The notes beneath the pieces were generated by a model. That model did no database searches and had not been told where the DNA came from. It was given only the letters and a program-made list of their open reading frames with translations. Shown here one piece after another: positions 43,068 to 51,623 of a stretch of DNA of 64,000 nt. This DNA comes from Pseudochrobactrum kiredjianiae (GTDB lineage Bacteria; Pseudomonadota; Alphaproteobacteria; Rhizobiales; Rhizobiaceae): contig NZ_JAUCBM010000001.1 of the NCBI RefSeq assembly GCF_030362795.1, positions 434,001-498,000 of the forward strand. Reading direction: 5' to 3'. Position 1 is the first letter of the stretch. Each line of letters starts with the position of its first letter. The translations under genes and the position numbers were made by a program.

Positions 43068-43973
43068 GTGGAAGACAATCTACTGGAAACACGCAGCTAT
43101 GTAGTGGGCGAAAATCAATTTCGCGCCCGCCCGATTGAGCCTGCGCTCTATATTGTCGCCACGCCGATTGGTAATCTGGGTGATATAACTTTGCGGGCGC
43201 TGGAAGTGCTGGCGTCGAGTGATGTGCTGGCCTGCGAGGATACGCGCGTGACCCGTGTATTGCTCAACCGTTTTGCTATTGCGCGCCGCCCGATGGCCTA
43301 TCACGAGCATAATGCTGCTGAAGCCGGCCCGAAAATTCTCGAAGCTTTGGCATCCGGCAAAAGCGTGGCACTGGTGTCTGACGCCGGTACACCGCTGGTT
43401 TCCGATCCGGGCTATCGTCTGGTCGAGGAAACCCGTAATGCCGGTTATAAAGTAGTGCCGGTGCCCGGTGCCTCTGCGGTGATGGCGGCTTTGATGGCCT
43501 CCGGCCTGCCGACTGACAGTTTCATGTTTTGCGGATTTTTGCCGTCCAAACAGGGACAGCGCCGCAACAAGCTTGAAACCTATAAGACCATTGATACGAC
43601 GCTGATCTTTTTTGAATCGCCCAACCGTGCTTCGGATACTTTGCAGGATATGGCAGTCGTTTTCGGGGCGGATCGCCCTGCCGCTCTGTGCCGCGAACTG
43701 ACCAAAGCCTATGAGACTTTCTCAACTTCGACTTTGGGTGAATTGTGCGAGCAATATGACGGTGAAGACCGTATTCGCGGTGAGGTGGTTTTGTTGGTCG
43801 GTGCGCCATTGCAAAATTCCGTGCCGGTGACCGAGCAGGATATTGATGCTCTGTTGCTTTCTCTTGCACAGGAATTGCAGCCTTCCAAAGCTGCCGGTGA
43901 AGCCTCGCGCATGACCGGTAAACCAAAAGGTGAGCTGTATCAGCGTTTGATGACATTAAAGGCTCAGAAATAA
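43068..43973 (+). CDS. rsmI: 16S rRNA (cytidine1402-2'-O)-methyltransferase
   Basis: A 301-residue tetrapyrrole-methylase-fold enzyme that methylates C1402 of 16S rRNA in the decoding centre. Family features: [55 protein letters not shown] and [29 protein letters not shown]. The start is GTG at 43068 with AAGGA upstream. The yraN gene begins one base before the end (TAATGA), so they are coupled, an arrangement shared by many bacteria. Confidence 0.95.
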   Translation: MEDNLLETRSYVVGENQFRARPIEPALYIVATPIGNLGDITLRALEVLASSDVLACEDTRVTRVLLNRFAIARRPMAYHEHNAAEAGPKILEALASGKSVALVSDAGTPLVSDPGYRLVEETRNAGYKVVPVPGASAVMAALMASGLPTDSFMFCGFLPSKQGQRRNKLETYKTIDTTLIFFESPNRASDTLQDMAVVFGADRPAALCRELTKAYETFSTSTLGELCEQYDGEDRIRGEVVLLVGAPLQNSVPVTEQDIDALLLSLAQELQPSKAAGEASRMTGKPKGELYQRLMTLKAQK

Positions 43974-44347
43974 TGAAGATTTCCCATGAGAAAAAGCAGC
44001 AGGCATTTTCTCGCGGGATATGGGCAGAGCGGTTGGCCGCTTTTGCTCTGATGCTCAAAGGCTTTCGCATTGTCGAGCGGCGTTATAAAACCCGCTTTGG
44101 CGAAATTGATCTGATTGCCAGACGCGGCAGTCTGGTGCTGATTGTTGAGGTGAAAGCACGCACCTCCGTTGAGGCGGCAATGGAGGCGGTCAGCTCTATG
44201 AGCCTGTCGCGGATTGAAGCGGCTGCCGACCACTGGCTTGCCCGTCAGCCGGATTATCACAAGCTGTCTTTGCGGTTTGACCTGATTGCAGTGCTGCCAC
44301 GCCGCTGGCCGGTGCATATACCGGCAGCTGTCAGTTTCCGGAACTAA
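43973..44347 (+). CDS. YraN/UPF0102 family nuclease-like protein
   Basis: A 124-residue protein with the UPF0102 pattern: [49 protein letters not shown]. The spaced E-x(n)-D-x(n)-E-V-K residues are those of a Holliday-junction-resolvase-like PD-(D/E)xK core. The substrate and role are unknown; in some bacteria it is linked to DNA uptake or repair. It overlaps rsmI by one base. Confidence 0.88.
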   Translation: MKISHEKKQQAFSRGIWAERLAAFALMLKGFRIVERRYKTRFGEIDLIARRGSLVLIVEVKARTSVEAAMEAVSSMSLSRIEAAADHWLARQPDYHKLSLRFDLIAVLPRRWPVHIPAAVSFRN

Positions 44348-44481
44348 ATTTCACGAAATTTGTAAAACGCGAAAAAGCGATGCGGTGCAACGCTCAAGCG
44401 CACAAGCCTGTTGCTTATAAGCTGTCGCAGAATACGCGATACTGGACACAATCTTTAACCACCCTTTGAAAGGTGCTGATT

Positions 44482-45951
44482 GTGACAGCTCGCCCAACCA
44501 GATTAACGGCTTTTCCGGCTTTTTTCCGCGTCGACAGCGCGGCAGTGCTGATTGTCGGCGGTGGTGAAGAAGCGCTGAACAAGGCACGTTTGATTGCGGA
44601 AACCACAGCGCAAATCCGTATTGTTGTGCCGGAAGGTGAGGCGCCAGAGCCAAATCTGGTGCAGTTTGTGCTGGACGGTGCCTATAGTTTGCGCACCGGA
44701 GCATTGCAGGACAATGATTTCTCTCAGGTAAAATTGGCTTTTGTCGCAACCGGCGATGCCGCACAAGACGCAAAAATCGCAGGCCAGATAAAAGCGCGGC
44801 ATATTCCGGTCAATGTCGTCGACAGGCCGCATCTGTGTGATTTTTTCACACCGGCACTGGTTGCTCATGCGCCGGTTGCGGTGGCAATCGGCACAGAAGG
44901 TGCGGGGCCGGTACTGGCGCAGAAACTGCGGCGCGAAATCGGTGCAGCTTTATCTCCGCAAACCGGAGCGCTGGCACAATTGGCGGCTGACTATCGCAAC
45001 AAGGTGGAAAGCACGTTGCCGAAAGGGGCGACGCGACGCCAGTTCTGGGATGTATTCTTCAATGGTGCTGTCGCGCATGCGGTTGAGCGTGGCGATCTGA
45101 GCCTTGCACGAGAACTGGCTGATCAGGCTCTGACTGAGGTGAATATCCCTTCCGGTTATGTCTGGCTGGTTGGCGCAGGACCCGGAGCAGAAGACCTGCT
45201 GACCTTGCGTGCGCAACGTGTGCTGATGCAGGCAGATGTGATCCTCTATGATGCGCTGGTGCCGGAGAGCGTGGTTGCCATGGGCAGACGCGATGCGGTG
45301 CTTATTCCGGTGGGAAAGCGCAAAGGCTGCCACAGCAAAAGTCAGGACGAGATCAATCAGTTGCTGGTTGAGCTTGCCCAAGACGGGCAGCGTGTGGTGC
45401 GGCTGAAATCCGGCGATCCGCTGGTCTTTGGCCGTGCCGGTGAAGAAATGGCGGCGTTGCGCGCAGCCGGTGTCAGCTTCGAGATTGTGCCCGGCATTAC
45501 CTCAGCCATAGCTGCCGCCGCCGATATGCAGTTGCCGTTGACGTTACGTGGTGTTGCATCCTCCCTGATTTTCACCACCGGTCACGATATGGCGGGAGTC
45601 ATCCTGCCGGATTGGGCGCGGCTTGCGCTCAGTGGTGCAACCATTGCTGTTTACATGGGTGCAAGCGTTGCCGCATCGGTGGCTCACCGTTTGACCGCTG
45701 CCGGTCTGCATGAGGATACGGCAGTGGCGGTGGTAGAAAATGCCGGACGCACAGAGCGTGTAATGCTGCACGGCCACTTAAAAGATCTGGCACAGTTGGA
45801 AAATCATAAAGAGCTGCAAGGGCCGGTCATGGTGATTATCGGCGATGCGGTTGCCGGTGCCTCACTTGAAGGTGCCCGCCCACTTGCCAATCAACAGACA
45901 ATGACACCGGCACTGCATGTCTTGCAGGTTGGTGAAAAGGAGAAAGCATAA
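44482..45951 (+). CDS. cysG: Siroheme synthase CysG (multifunctional)
   Basis: A 489-residue enzyme that makes siroheme, the cofactor of sulfite reductase. Residues 1-200 form the precorrin-2 dehydrogenase/ferrochelatase (AAVLIVGGGEEALNKARL...VVDRPHLCDFFTPALV). Residues about 225-470 form the uroporphyrinogen-III methyltransferase (VWLVGAGPGAEDLLTLRAQR, then VVRLKSGDPLVFGRAGEE). The start is GTG at 44482, eight bases after GAAAGG; another GTG lies three codons earlier. It heads the operon cysG-DUF2849-cysI-cysH-DUF934, with each start overlapping or close to the previous stop, so cofactor and apo-enzyme are made together. Confidence 0.95.
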   Translation: MTARPTRLTAFPAFFRVDSAAVLIVGGGEEALNKARLIAETTAQIRIVVPEGEAPEPNLVQFVLDGAYSLRTGALQDNDFSQVKLAFVATGDAAQDAKIAGQIKARHIPVNVVDRPHLCDFFTPALVAHAPVAVAIGTEGAGPVLAQKLRREIGAALSPQTGALAQLAADYRNKVESTLPKGATRRQFWDVFFNGAVAHAVERGDLSLARELADQALTEVNIPSGYVWLVGAGPGAEDLLTLRAQRVLMQADVILYDALVPESVVAMGRRDAVLIPVGKRKGCHSKSQDEINQLLVELAQDGQRVVRLKSGDPLVFGRAGEEMAALRAAGVSFEIVPGITSAIAAAADMQLPLTLRGVASSLIFTTGHDMAGVILPDWARLALSGATIAVYMGASVAASVAHRLTAAGLHEDTAVAVVENAGRTERVMLHGHLKDLAQLENHKELQGPVMVIIGDAVAGASLEGARPLANQQTMTPALHVLQVGEKEKA

Positions 45952-46250
45952 TGACGGTCAAAGTCCTGAGTGCCAATCGTCTGAGCGACGGTGTTTCGGT
46001 CTGGCTTGCTGCGGATGGCCATTGGGCCAGCTCCATTCGCGGTGCATTGCTCGCGCGTCATCCTGAAGCTGTGGCGGCATTGGAAGCTGCCGGAAAACAG
46101 GCCAGCCGTTTTGACGAAGTGGTGGATATCAATCTGATCGAGGTCGAAGAGCGCGGTGTTGAGCTTTTCCCTGTTCGCTTGCGCGAACGCATCCGGCTGT
46201 CAGGCCCTACAATCACACCTGTTGTACGGCTGCATTCTGTAGCGGGTTGA
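45951..46250 (+). CDS. DUF2849 family protein of the sulfite reductase operon
   Basis: A 99-residue protein that starts within the cysG stop codon (TAATG). It begins VKVLSANRLSDGVSVWLAADGHW and has a conserved ALEAAGKQASRFDEVVDINLIEVEE segment, as in DUF2849. The family is found almost only between cysG and cysI in alphaproteobacteria, which points to a role with siroheme or sulfite reductase. It has no cysteine and no membrane segment, so a small soluble accessory protein is the best guess. Confidence 0.82.
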   Translation: MTVKVLSANRLSDGVSVWLAADGHWASSIRGALLARHPEAVAALEAAGKQASRFDEVVDINLIEVEERGVELFPVRLRERIRLSGPTITPVVRLHSVAG

Positions 46251-46284
46251 ACTGTTAAAATGATGCCTGTCGGGAGGGGCTGTA

Positions 46285-47955
46285 ATGTACCGGTATGATG
46301 AGTTTGACCGCGAATTTGTTTTCGCCCGTGTGGAGCAATTTCGCGATCAGGTGTCGCGTCGTCTGAGCGGGGAGTTGAGTGAGGATCACTTCAAACCGCT
46401 GCGTTTGATGAATGGCGTCTATTTGCAGCTCCATGCCTATATGCTGCGTATTGCTATTCCTTATGGCACTTTGTCGTCGCGTCAGATGCATAAGCTGGCG
46501 CATATTGCCCGCGTCTATGATCGTGGCTACGGGCACTTTACAACGCGGCAGAACTTGCAATTTAACTGGCCGAAACTCACCGATATTCCCGCCATTCTGG
46601 AGGAACTGGCCGAGGTGGAGATGCACGCCATTCAAACCTCCGGCAATTGCATCCGTAATGTGACTGCCGATCATTTCGCCGGTGCGGCACGGGATGAAGT
46701 CGCCGATCCGCGCCCCTATGCCGAGATTTTGCGGCAATGGTCATCACTGCATCCCGAGTTCTCTTACCTGCCGCGCAAATTCAAAATTGCGGTCACTGGT
46801 GCAGAGGCCGACCGTGCGGCCATTCAGGTGCATGATATCGGTCTGCATCTCAAAGAAAACGAACAGGGACAGCGTGGCTTTGCAGTCTATATCGGCGGCG
46901 GGCAGGGACGCACGCCGATGATTGCCAAAAAGGTACGCGATTTTCTGCCGGAAGCGGATTTGCTGACCTATATCACCGCTATTGTGCGGGTGTATAACCT
47001 CCATGGTCGCCGTGACAATAAATATAAGGCACGTATCAAAATCCTCGTCCATGAAACCGGATTGGAGGATTTGCAGGCGCAGATTGAGGCCGAATGGCAG
47101 GTGATTAAAGATAGTGATCTGAAATTGCCTGAAGCTGATATTGCCGCTATTAACGCCTATTTTGCAGCGCCCCGATTGCCTGAACGGGCAGAGGGACACG
47201 GGTTTGTTGCGGTAACGCGTAAAATTGATGCGGCTTTTGCTTCTTGGTTTTCCCGCAATGTGACGGCGCATAAGCACCCTGATTATGGTGTGGTGACAAT
47301 CTCGCTCAAAGCCATCGGAGAAATTCCGGGCGATGCGTCAGCCGATCAGATGGATATTGTGGCCGATCTGGCTGAACGCTTTTCGCAAAGTGAAATCCGC
47401 GTCAGCCATGAGCAAAATCTGGTGCTGCCGCATGTGGCGCTGGCCGATTTGCCTGCACTTCATGCACAATTGCAGCAGGCCGGACTTGCCACGGCCAATG
47501 CAGGGCTGATTACCGATATTATTGCCTGCCCCGGACTGGACTATTGCGCTTTGGCTAATGCCCGCTCCATTCCTGTCGCACAGCGTATTTCCGAGCGCTT
47601 TGGCTCGCAGGCGCGGCAGGAGGAAATCGGTGATCTGAAGATCAAAATCTCCGGCTGCATTAATGCCTGCGGTCATCATCATGTCGGTCATATCGGTATT
47701 CTCGGCGTGGAGAAAAAAGGCGAAGAACTGTATCAGATAACGCTCGGCGGTTCCGGCGATGAACAGACATCCATCGGCGATATTACCGGTCGCGGATTTT
47801 CTTCTGAAACCGTGGTAGATGCTATTGAAACAGTGGTGAATACCTATCTGAGTATACGCAGCGCACCGCACGAAAGTTTTCTCGAAACCTACCGGCGTTT
47901 AGGTGCGCAGCCGTTCAAGACAGCACTCTACGGGGAGGCTGTACATGCAGCCTGA
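46285..47955 (+). CDS. cysI: Ferredoxin-type sulfite (nitrite/sulfite) reductase
   Basis: A 556-residue siroheme/4Fe-4S enzyme that reduces sulfite to sulfide. Two ferredoxin-like domains carry siroheme contacts (VYDRGYGHFTTRQNLQFNWPKL, where arginines contact the siroheme). The cluster cysteines are in CPGLDYCALANARS (C-x5-C) and CINACGHHHVGHIGI (C-x3-C). The single-polypeptide form without a cysJ neighbour suggests electrons come from ferredoxin. Nitrite as substrate is not excluded, but the cys operon context favours sulfite. The start follows GGGAGG. It overlaps cysH by 11 bases. Confidence 0.92.
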   Translation: MYRYDEFDREFVFARVEQFRDQVSRRLSGELSEDHFKPLRLMNGVYLQLHAYMLRIAIPYGTLSSRQMHKLAHIARVYDRGYGHFTTRQNLQFNWPKLTDIPAILEELAEVEMHAIQTSGNCIRNVTADHFAGAARDEVADPRPYAEILRQWSSLHPEFSYLPRKFKIAVTGAEADRAAIQVHDIGLHLKENEQGQRGFAVYIGGGQGRTPMIAKKVRDFLPEADLLTYITAIVRVYNLHGRRDNKYKARIKILVHETGLEDLQAQIEAEWQVIKDSDLKLPEADIAAINAYFAAPRLPERAEGHGFVAVTRKIDAAFASWFSRNVTAHKHPDYGVVTISLKAIGEIPGDASADQMDIVADLAERFSQSEIRVSHEQNLVLPHVALADLPALHAQLQQAGLATANAGLITDIIACPGLDYCALANARSIPVAQRISERFGSQARQEEIGDLKIKISGCINACGHHHVGHIGILGVEKKGEELYQITLGGSGDEQTSIGDITGRGFSSETVVDAIETVVNTYLSIRSAPHESFLETYRRLGAQPFKTALYGEAVHAA

Positions 47956-48694
47956 TCTGACTGAGACCACAGCAGACAGGGCGCAACGCCTGAATTACCT
48001 TTACGGCGATGCAAGTGCCGAGGCGATTATCGCAGTGGCCGTTAAAGAGTTTGGCGCAGGGCTGGCTGCCGTGTCTTCTTTCGGTGCGGATTCTGCAATC
48101 TTGCTGCATTTGATTGCGCAGATACAGCCGTCGCTTCCGGTGTTGTTTTTGCAAACCAATAAGCATTTTCCGGCAACATTGCGTTATCAGACGCAATTGG
48201 TGCAGGAACTGGGGCTGACAGATGTCCGTGATTTGCTGCCGGACGCGGGCGCTTTGAAAGCCCATGATCCGCTGGGCGCTCTGTGCCTGACGGATAAAGA
48301 CCGCTGCTGCGATTTACGCAAAGTTCAACCACTCGCACAGGGCATTGCGCCATTTCAGGCATGGTTCACAGGACGCAAGCAGTTTCAGGCAGCGACGCGC
48401 AACGGTTTGCCTGCTTTCGAGGCAGTAGGAGAGCATATCCGCATCAATCCTATGCGAGACTGGAATGCAGAGCAGCTGGAGGCCTATCGCGCGTCCCATC
48501 ATTTACCGCCGCATCCGCTGGTGGAGCAGGGCTATCGTTCCATAGGCTGTATGCCCTGCACACGACCGGTCGGTGATGGTGAAGATCAGCGGGCAGGGCG
48601 CTGGACAGGTTCAGGTAAAACCGAATGTGGTATTCATCTGGGTGGTCTCGAACAGCATTTGCAAAAGGATAAGGCAAAGGGAGCAGAGCTATGA
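47945..48694 (+). CDS. cysH: Phosphoadenylyl/adenylyl-sulfate reductase
   Basis: A 249-residue reductase that turns activated sulfate into sulfite using thioredoxin. The N-terminal SSFGADSAILLHLIAQ is the P-loop-like sulfonucleotide site, and TECGIHLGG carries the catalytic cysteine. The paired cysteines DRCCDLRK and GCMPCTRP would hold a 4Fe-4S cluster, a mark of enzymes that accept APS directly. APS kinase is nevertheless encoded 10 kb away (cysNC), so PAPS is also made. It overlaps cysI and the next gene (ATGA). Confidence 0.93.
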   Translation: MQPDLTETTADRAQRLNYLYGDASAEAIIAVAVKEFGAGLAAVSSFGADSAILLHLIAQIQPSLPVLFLQTNKHFPATLRYQTQLVQELGLTDVRDLLPDAGALKAHDPLGALCLTDKDRCCDLRKVQPLAQGIAPFQAWFTGRKQFQAATRNGLPAFEAVGEHIRINPMRDWNAEQLEAYRASHHLPPHPLVEQGYRSIGCMPCTRPVGDGEDQRAGRWTGSGKTECGIHLGGLEQHLQKDKAKGAEL

Positions 48695-49230
48695 CTGAGA
48701 CAATTTTACCGGCACTCTGGTCACGTTCCGGCCTGACGGATGATGGTTTTGTGCATGTTGAGAGTGTTGAGGAAATCACCGGCCATGATGCGGTGATCGT
48801 GCCGCTTCAACTGTGGCCACAGATCAGTCGCGAGCGCCTGCGCACCAGCAATATCCGGATCGGTGTATGCGTTGAGGCTGGTGAGGCGCTCGACAACCTG
48901 CTGGGTGATTTGGCGCATATTGACCTGCTCGTGCTGGACTTTCCGGCTTTCAATGACGGGCGTTCTTTTTCCAAGGCTGCACGCCTGAGGTCGCATTATG
49001 AATTTACGGGCGAGATCAGAGCATCGGGTGCCGTACATATTGATCAGGTGAGTGCTATGCTGCGATCCGGTTTTGACACGCTACAGATCAGCGACGCACG
49101 GACTTTAAAACGTCTGCTTGCCGGCGAATTGCACGATACAGGTGTTTATTATCAGCCTGTTGCCGGTGGTATCCATGGTGCAGAGCAGGGACTGGCAGGT
49201 TATAGCTGGCGTCGACGGCAGGGTTTTTAA
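48691..49230 (+). CDS. DUF934 family protein of the sulfite reductase operon
   Basis: A 179-residue protein that starts inside the cysH stop (ATGA). The family core is visible: VIVPLQLWP...GVCVEAGEALDNLLGDLAHIDLLVLDFPAFNDGRSFSKAARLRSHYEFTGEIRASG. DUF934 genes follow cysH or cysI in many proteobacteria. The function is unknown; an oxidoreductase accessory role has been suggested only by context. It is the last gene of the operon; a family B repeat follows at 49343. Confidence 0.84.
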   Translation: MTETILPALWSRSGLTDDGFVHVESVEEITGHDAVIVPLQLWPQISRERLRTSNIRIGVCVEAGEALDNLLGDLAHIDLLVLDFPAFNDGRSFSKAARLRSHYEFTGEIRASGAVHIDQVSAMLRSGFDTLQISDARTLKRLLAGELHDTGVYYQPVAGGIHGAEQGLAGYSWRRRQGF

Positions 49231-49342
49231 ACAAGAGGTTCTTATTCCTGTCTGAAGGCTGGCTGCCTGTACCAATTCACGGTATCGGCATAGGGAAACA
49301 GGAATAAAGCTTGTTTTATGTGTCGAAAACATTATCTACCAT

Positions 49343-49446
49343 AAAGCGCATCCCGAAAAGTGCGAAGCGGTTTTCGGAATGAGATGCGCGTAAAAACAAA
49401 GAGATAGAGCGGTTCTAGTGATTCAGTATTAGTTGGAAACGCTCTA
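49343..49446 (+). repeat. Family B palindromic element, complete and close to consensus
   Basis: AAAGCGCATCCCGAAAAGTGCGAAGCGG...GGAATGAGATGCGCG, AAAACAAAGAGAT, then AGAGCGGTTCTAGTG...TTGGAAACGCTCTA; about 104 bp. It lies 38 bp upstream of the ferredoxin start. Confidence 0.9.
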
Positions 49447-49484
49447 ATATCACCCCACGTCTGCGATACTCAAAAGGCATTGTT

Positions 49485-49832
49485 GTGAGTTCTGATACGC
49501 TTCTCATTCATGTTACCGATCAAAAAGGTGAGCGCCATACGCTTGAGGCTCTCGAAGGCTTTCGTGTTATGGAAGTCATCCGTGACTGGGGGCTGAATAT
49601 TAAAGCAGAATGCGGCGGCGCCTGTGCCTGCGGAACCTGTCATGTCTACGTTACGCCGGAATGGGCGGGTAAGCTCTTTGAGCCGCAGGATGAAGAGCTG
49701 GATCAGCTCGATCAGACATTCCATGTCGAAGATAATTCACGCCTGTCCTGTCAGATTATCATGACAGAGGAACTCAATGGTCTGGAAGTCACCTTGGCTC
49801 CGGGCACTGAGGCTGACCGCGAAGCAGCCTGA
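49485..49832 (+). CDS. 2Fe-2S ferredoxin (adrenodoxin/ISC type)
   Basis: A 115-residue plant/vertebrate-type ferredoxin. The cluster cysteines follow the C-x5-C-x2-C pattern in AECGGACACGTCHVYV, with the fourth in RLSCQIIMTEEL. The acidic stretch FEPQDEELDQLDQTF is a likely partner-binding face. It may act in Fe-S assembly, cytochrome P450 or, given the preceding cys operon, electron supply to sulfite reductase; the last is only inference from location. The start is GTG at 49485 with AAAAGG seven bases before it. Confidence 0.92.
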   Translation: MSSDTLLIHVTDQKGERHTLEALEGFRVMEVIRDWGLNIKAECGGACACGTCHVYVTPEWAGKLFEPQDEELDQLDQTFHVEDNSRLSCQIIMTEELNGLEVTLAPGTEADREAA

Positions 49833-49956
49833 ATTGAAAGTGATGTCTTTGGTCTGATTTGAAGATGACTTTTCCGCACTCTCCGTGATAGACAGAATTT
49901 GTGAAGAGGAGGCTTTACCAGCCTCCTTGAGTGATTTTATGGATTAGGAAAAGCTC

Positions 49957-50250
49957 GTGATACGGCATATTGTATTTTTCAGCGTCAAAGAAGATCAGGA
50001 CGTAGAGGATGTATGCCGCCGGTTACGGGCTTTGGCGACGATTCCCCATTCAGAATGTTTTGAAGTTGTGGCCAATAGCAAGGTTGATCCGATGTGCGAC
50101 CGGATTGATCTGGTTGTCTATGGAGAGTTCCGTGATGAGGCTGCATTGGCGGCTTTCAAGGCGCATCCGACCTATGATGCGACGACGCAGGCGGTGCGTC
50201 CGTTGCGCGAAATGCGCTATTCCGCTGATTTCACATCAACTGTTGTCTGA
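49957..50250 (+). CDS. Dabb (stress-responsive A/B barrel) family protein
   Basis: A 97-residue ferredoxin-like barrel protein. It begins MIRHIVFFSVKEDQDVEDVCRRL and ends with AALAAFKAHPTYDATTQAVRPL, where the H-P-x-Y/H and following residues are family marks. Dabb proteins are small dimeric barrels, some of them enzymes or heme-degrading relatives; no function can be assigned. The start is GTG at 49957 with TAGGAA upstream. It is a single gene between the ferredoxin and a small membrane protein. Confidence 0.82.
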   Translation: MIRHIVFFSVKEDQDVEDVCRRLRALATIPHSECFEVVANSKVDPMCDRIDLVVYGEFRDEAALAAFKAHPTYDATTQAVRPLREMRYSADFTSTVV

Positions 50251-50436
50251 AATAATCCCCTGAAAAGCAGTGTGATTGCTGATATTCCTTAGCATCAGTG
50301 GTTGAAGATTTCCGTTAAAAGTGATTGTCTGACTTTGAAATGATGACAAGTCAGGCATAGTGGTGCCGTTATTACTTTGCAGGCTGTGTTAATAGCTGCT
50401 TTAGAGCCCTGACGGGCTGATACATAGGAAATGCAT

Positions 50437-50682
50437 ATGGACGATTATGAAAAATATGCCATGGGCATGATGATCGTTTTCGGCGCACTGATTATTGGTG
50501 CCCTGATGACCGTAAATCTTGTGGTTTATGACAAGCCTGGCTTCTTGTTCGCACTTGGTGCGGCAGTGGTCGCATGGTTTTCAGCATTTGCTGTCTTGCT
50601 GGACAAGCCGCGCGTTTACGGTGCGCTGATCGCAGTGGCGATCGGGCTGGTTGCTGCTTCAATCGGTGCCTATGTAACCTGA
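50437..50682 (+). CDS. Small hypothetical membrane protein
   Basis: An 81-residue protein with three hydrophobic segments (GMMIVFGALIIGALMTVNLVVY, FALGAAVVAWFSAFAVLL and GALIAVAIGLVAASIGAYV) separated by short basic loops. It begins MDDYEKYAM. No family was recognised. AGGA lies seven bases before the ATG at 50437; an ATG two codons earlier is too close to it. Codon use is like the neighbours, so it is probably real. It is followed by an A-type repeat fragment and a terminator. Confidence 0.65.
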   Translation: MDDYEKYAMGMMIVFGALIIGALMTVNLVVYDKPGFLFALGAAVVAWFSAFAVLLDKPRVYGALIAVAIGLVAASIGAYVT

Positions 50683-50705
50683 TCGTATCTGTGAATTTAC
50701 CTAAT

Positions 50706-50767
50706 GGAGCGCCGTATGCCAGGCTTGGCACACAAAGGGCGCTCTAACACATAAGAATTATGCTCTA
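50706..50767 (+). repeat. Family A element, shortened
   Basis: GGAGCGCCGTATGCCAGGCTTGGCACACAAAGGGCGCTCT, AACACATAAGAATT, then only the last seven bases of the right module (TGCTCTA). An internal deletion has removed the right palindrome. Confidence 0.82.
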
Positions 50768-50796
50768 AAACGCCGCCTTCAGGGGCGGCGTTTTTT
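50767..50796. terminator. Bidirectional terminator
   Basis: AAAACGCCGCC / GGCGGCGTTTT with a 6-nt loop, between the small membrane protein gene and the convergent BA14K-type gene. Confidence 0.92.
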
Positions 50797-50817
50797 GTTT
50801 TCAGGCAGCTTTATGCC

Positions 50818-51276
50818 TCAGGTATAAGGCGAATAGCATTGGCGACGCGGACCGTAATTCGGCTGAAATGTATTGTCCGATGCGCGGTAAGAGCGGTAGC
50901 GGTTATAGCACCAGTTGATATGACCGTTGCGGCCTGAGCGGTAGACCGGTGCCGGACGGTAATGGCGTGGCGGTGCAGGACGGTAATAGCGGAACTGGGG
51001 CTGATAATAAGGTCTGTATTGCGGCCGGTAACGCGGGCCGTTCCAGTGGCGCGGCCGGTCATAGCGACGGTCGTAATGCCGTCTTTCACGGTAATGGCGA
51101 CGCTCCGGATAATATTGCACATTCCGGCTCAGTCCCTGTCCGGTTGCAGTCATATCCTGTAATATAGCATTGTGTGTAACTGCCGCAGGCTGAGCCTGTG
51201 CAGCACTACCAAAGGACAGTATGCTCATAGTCAGCGCTGTCAGCGCCGCAGTAAAATAAGAAATCATTCTTCTCAT
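50818..51276 (-). CDS. BA14K family secreted protein
   Basis: A 152-residue exported protein. The signal peptide ([28 protein letters not shown]) ends at A-Q-A. The middle is strikingly rich in Arg, Tyr and Pro ([20 protein letters not shown]). The C-terminal 35 residues match the BA14K domain ([20 protein letters not shown]), named after an immunoreactive Brucella protein. The two cysteines in this domain could pair. Members have been linked to lectin-like binding and to smooth LPS in Brucella; the role here is unknown. The ATG at 51276 follows GAGGAGA. Confidence 0.87.
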   Translation of the reverse strand: MRRMISYFTAALTALTMSILSFGSAAQAQPAAVTHNAILQDMTATGQGLSRNVQYYPERRHYRERRHYDRRYDRPRHWNGPRYRPQYRPYYQPQFRYYRPAPPRHYRPAPVYRSGRNGHINWCYNRYRSYRASDNTFQPNYGPRRQCYSPYT

Positions 51277-51623
51277 TTTGTTTCTCCTCAGATCAAAGCG
51301 CAGTGCATAAAAAGCGATGCGGCTTTTATGGCATGCATATAACAATGTTACTCTTCATGAGATGAACGCTGCATGACTGTAATTATTCCGGCGATACCCG
51401 TAAAAATCGTCTGTTTGACTATGACTGAAAGAACGCAGGAATTGCAGCGAATTTGTGCCGGACGGCTTCACAGATCGTAAATGCTGGAATGGATTTGGTG
51501 AACGGCTGATATTATAAAAGATCGATCGCTTTGTTTGACATAAAGATATGTTTATGTCATCAACTCGAATAATGGATTTGAGCGGCATAGTGACTGACAT
51601 ATTGTGTGATAGGCAGGTATCGG
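51277..51623. other. Divergent promoter region of BA14K and metH
   Basis: About 347 bp with no credible gene. It was inspected for a cobalamin or SAM riboswitch ahead of metH. No B12-box or SAM-II-like core was recognised. Promoters for both genes should lie here but were not singled out. Confidence 0.4.

Noticed and set aside
51277-51623. Cobalamin or SAM riboswitch before metH
   Set aside because: No B12-box or SAM-II core sequence could be found by eye in the leader region. A covariance-model search would settle it.
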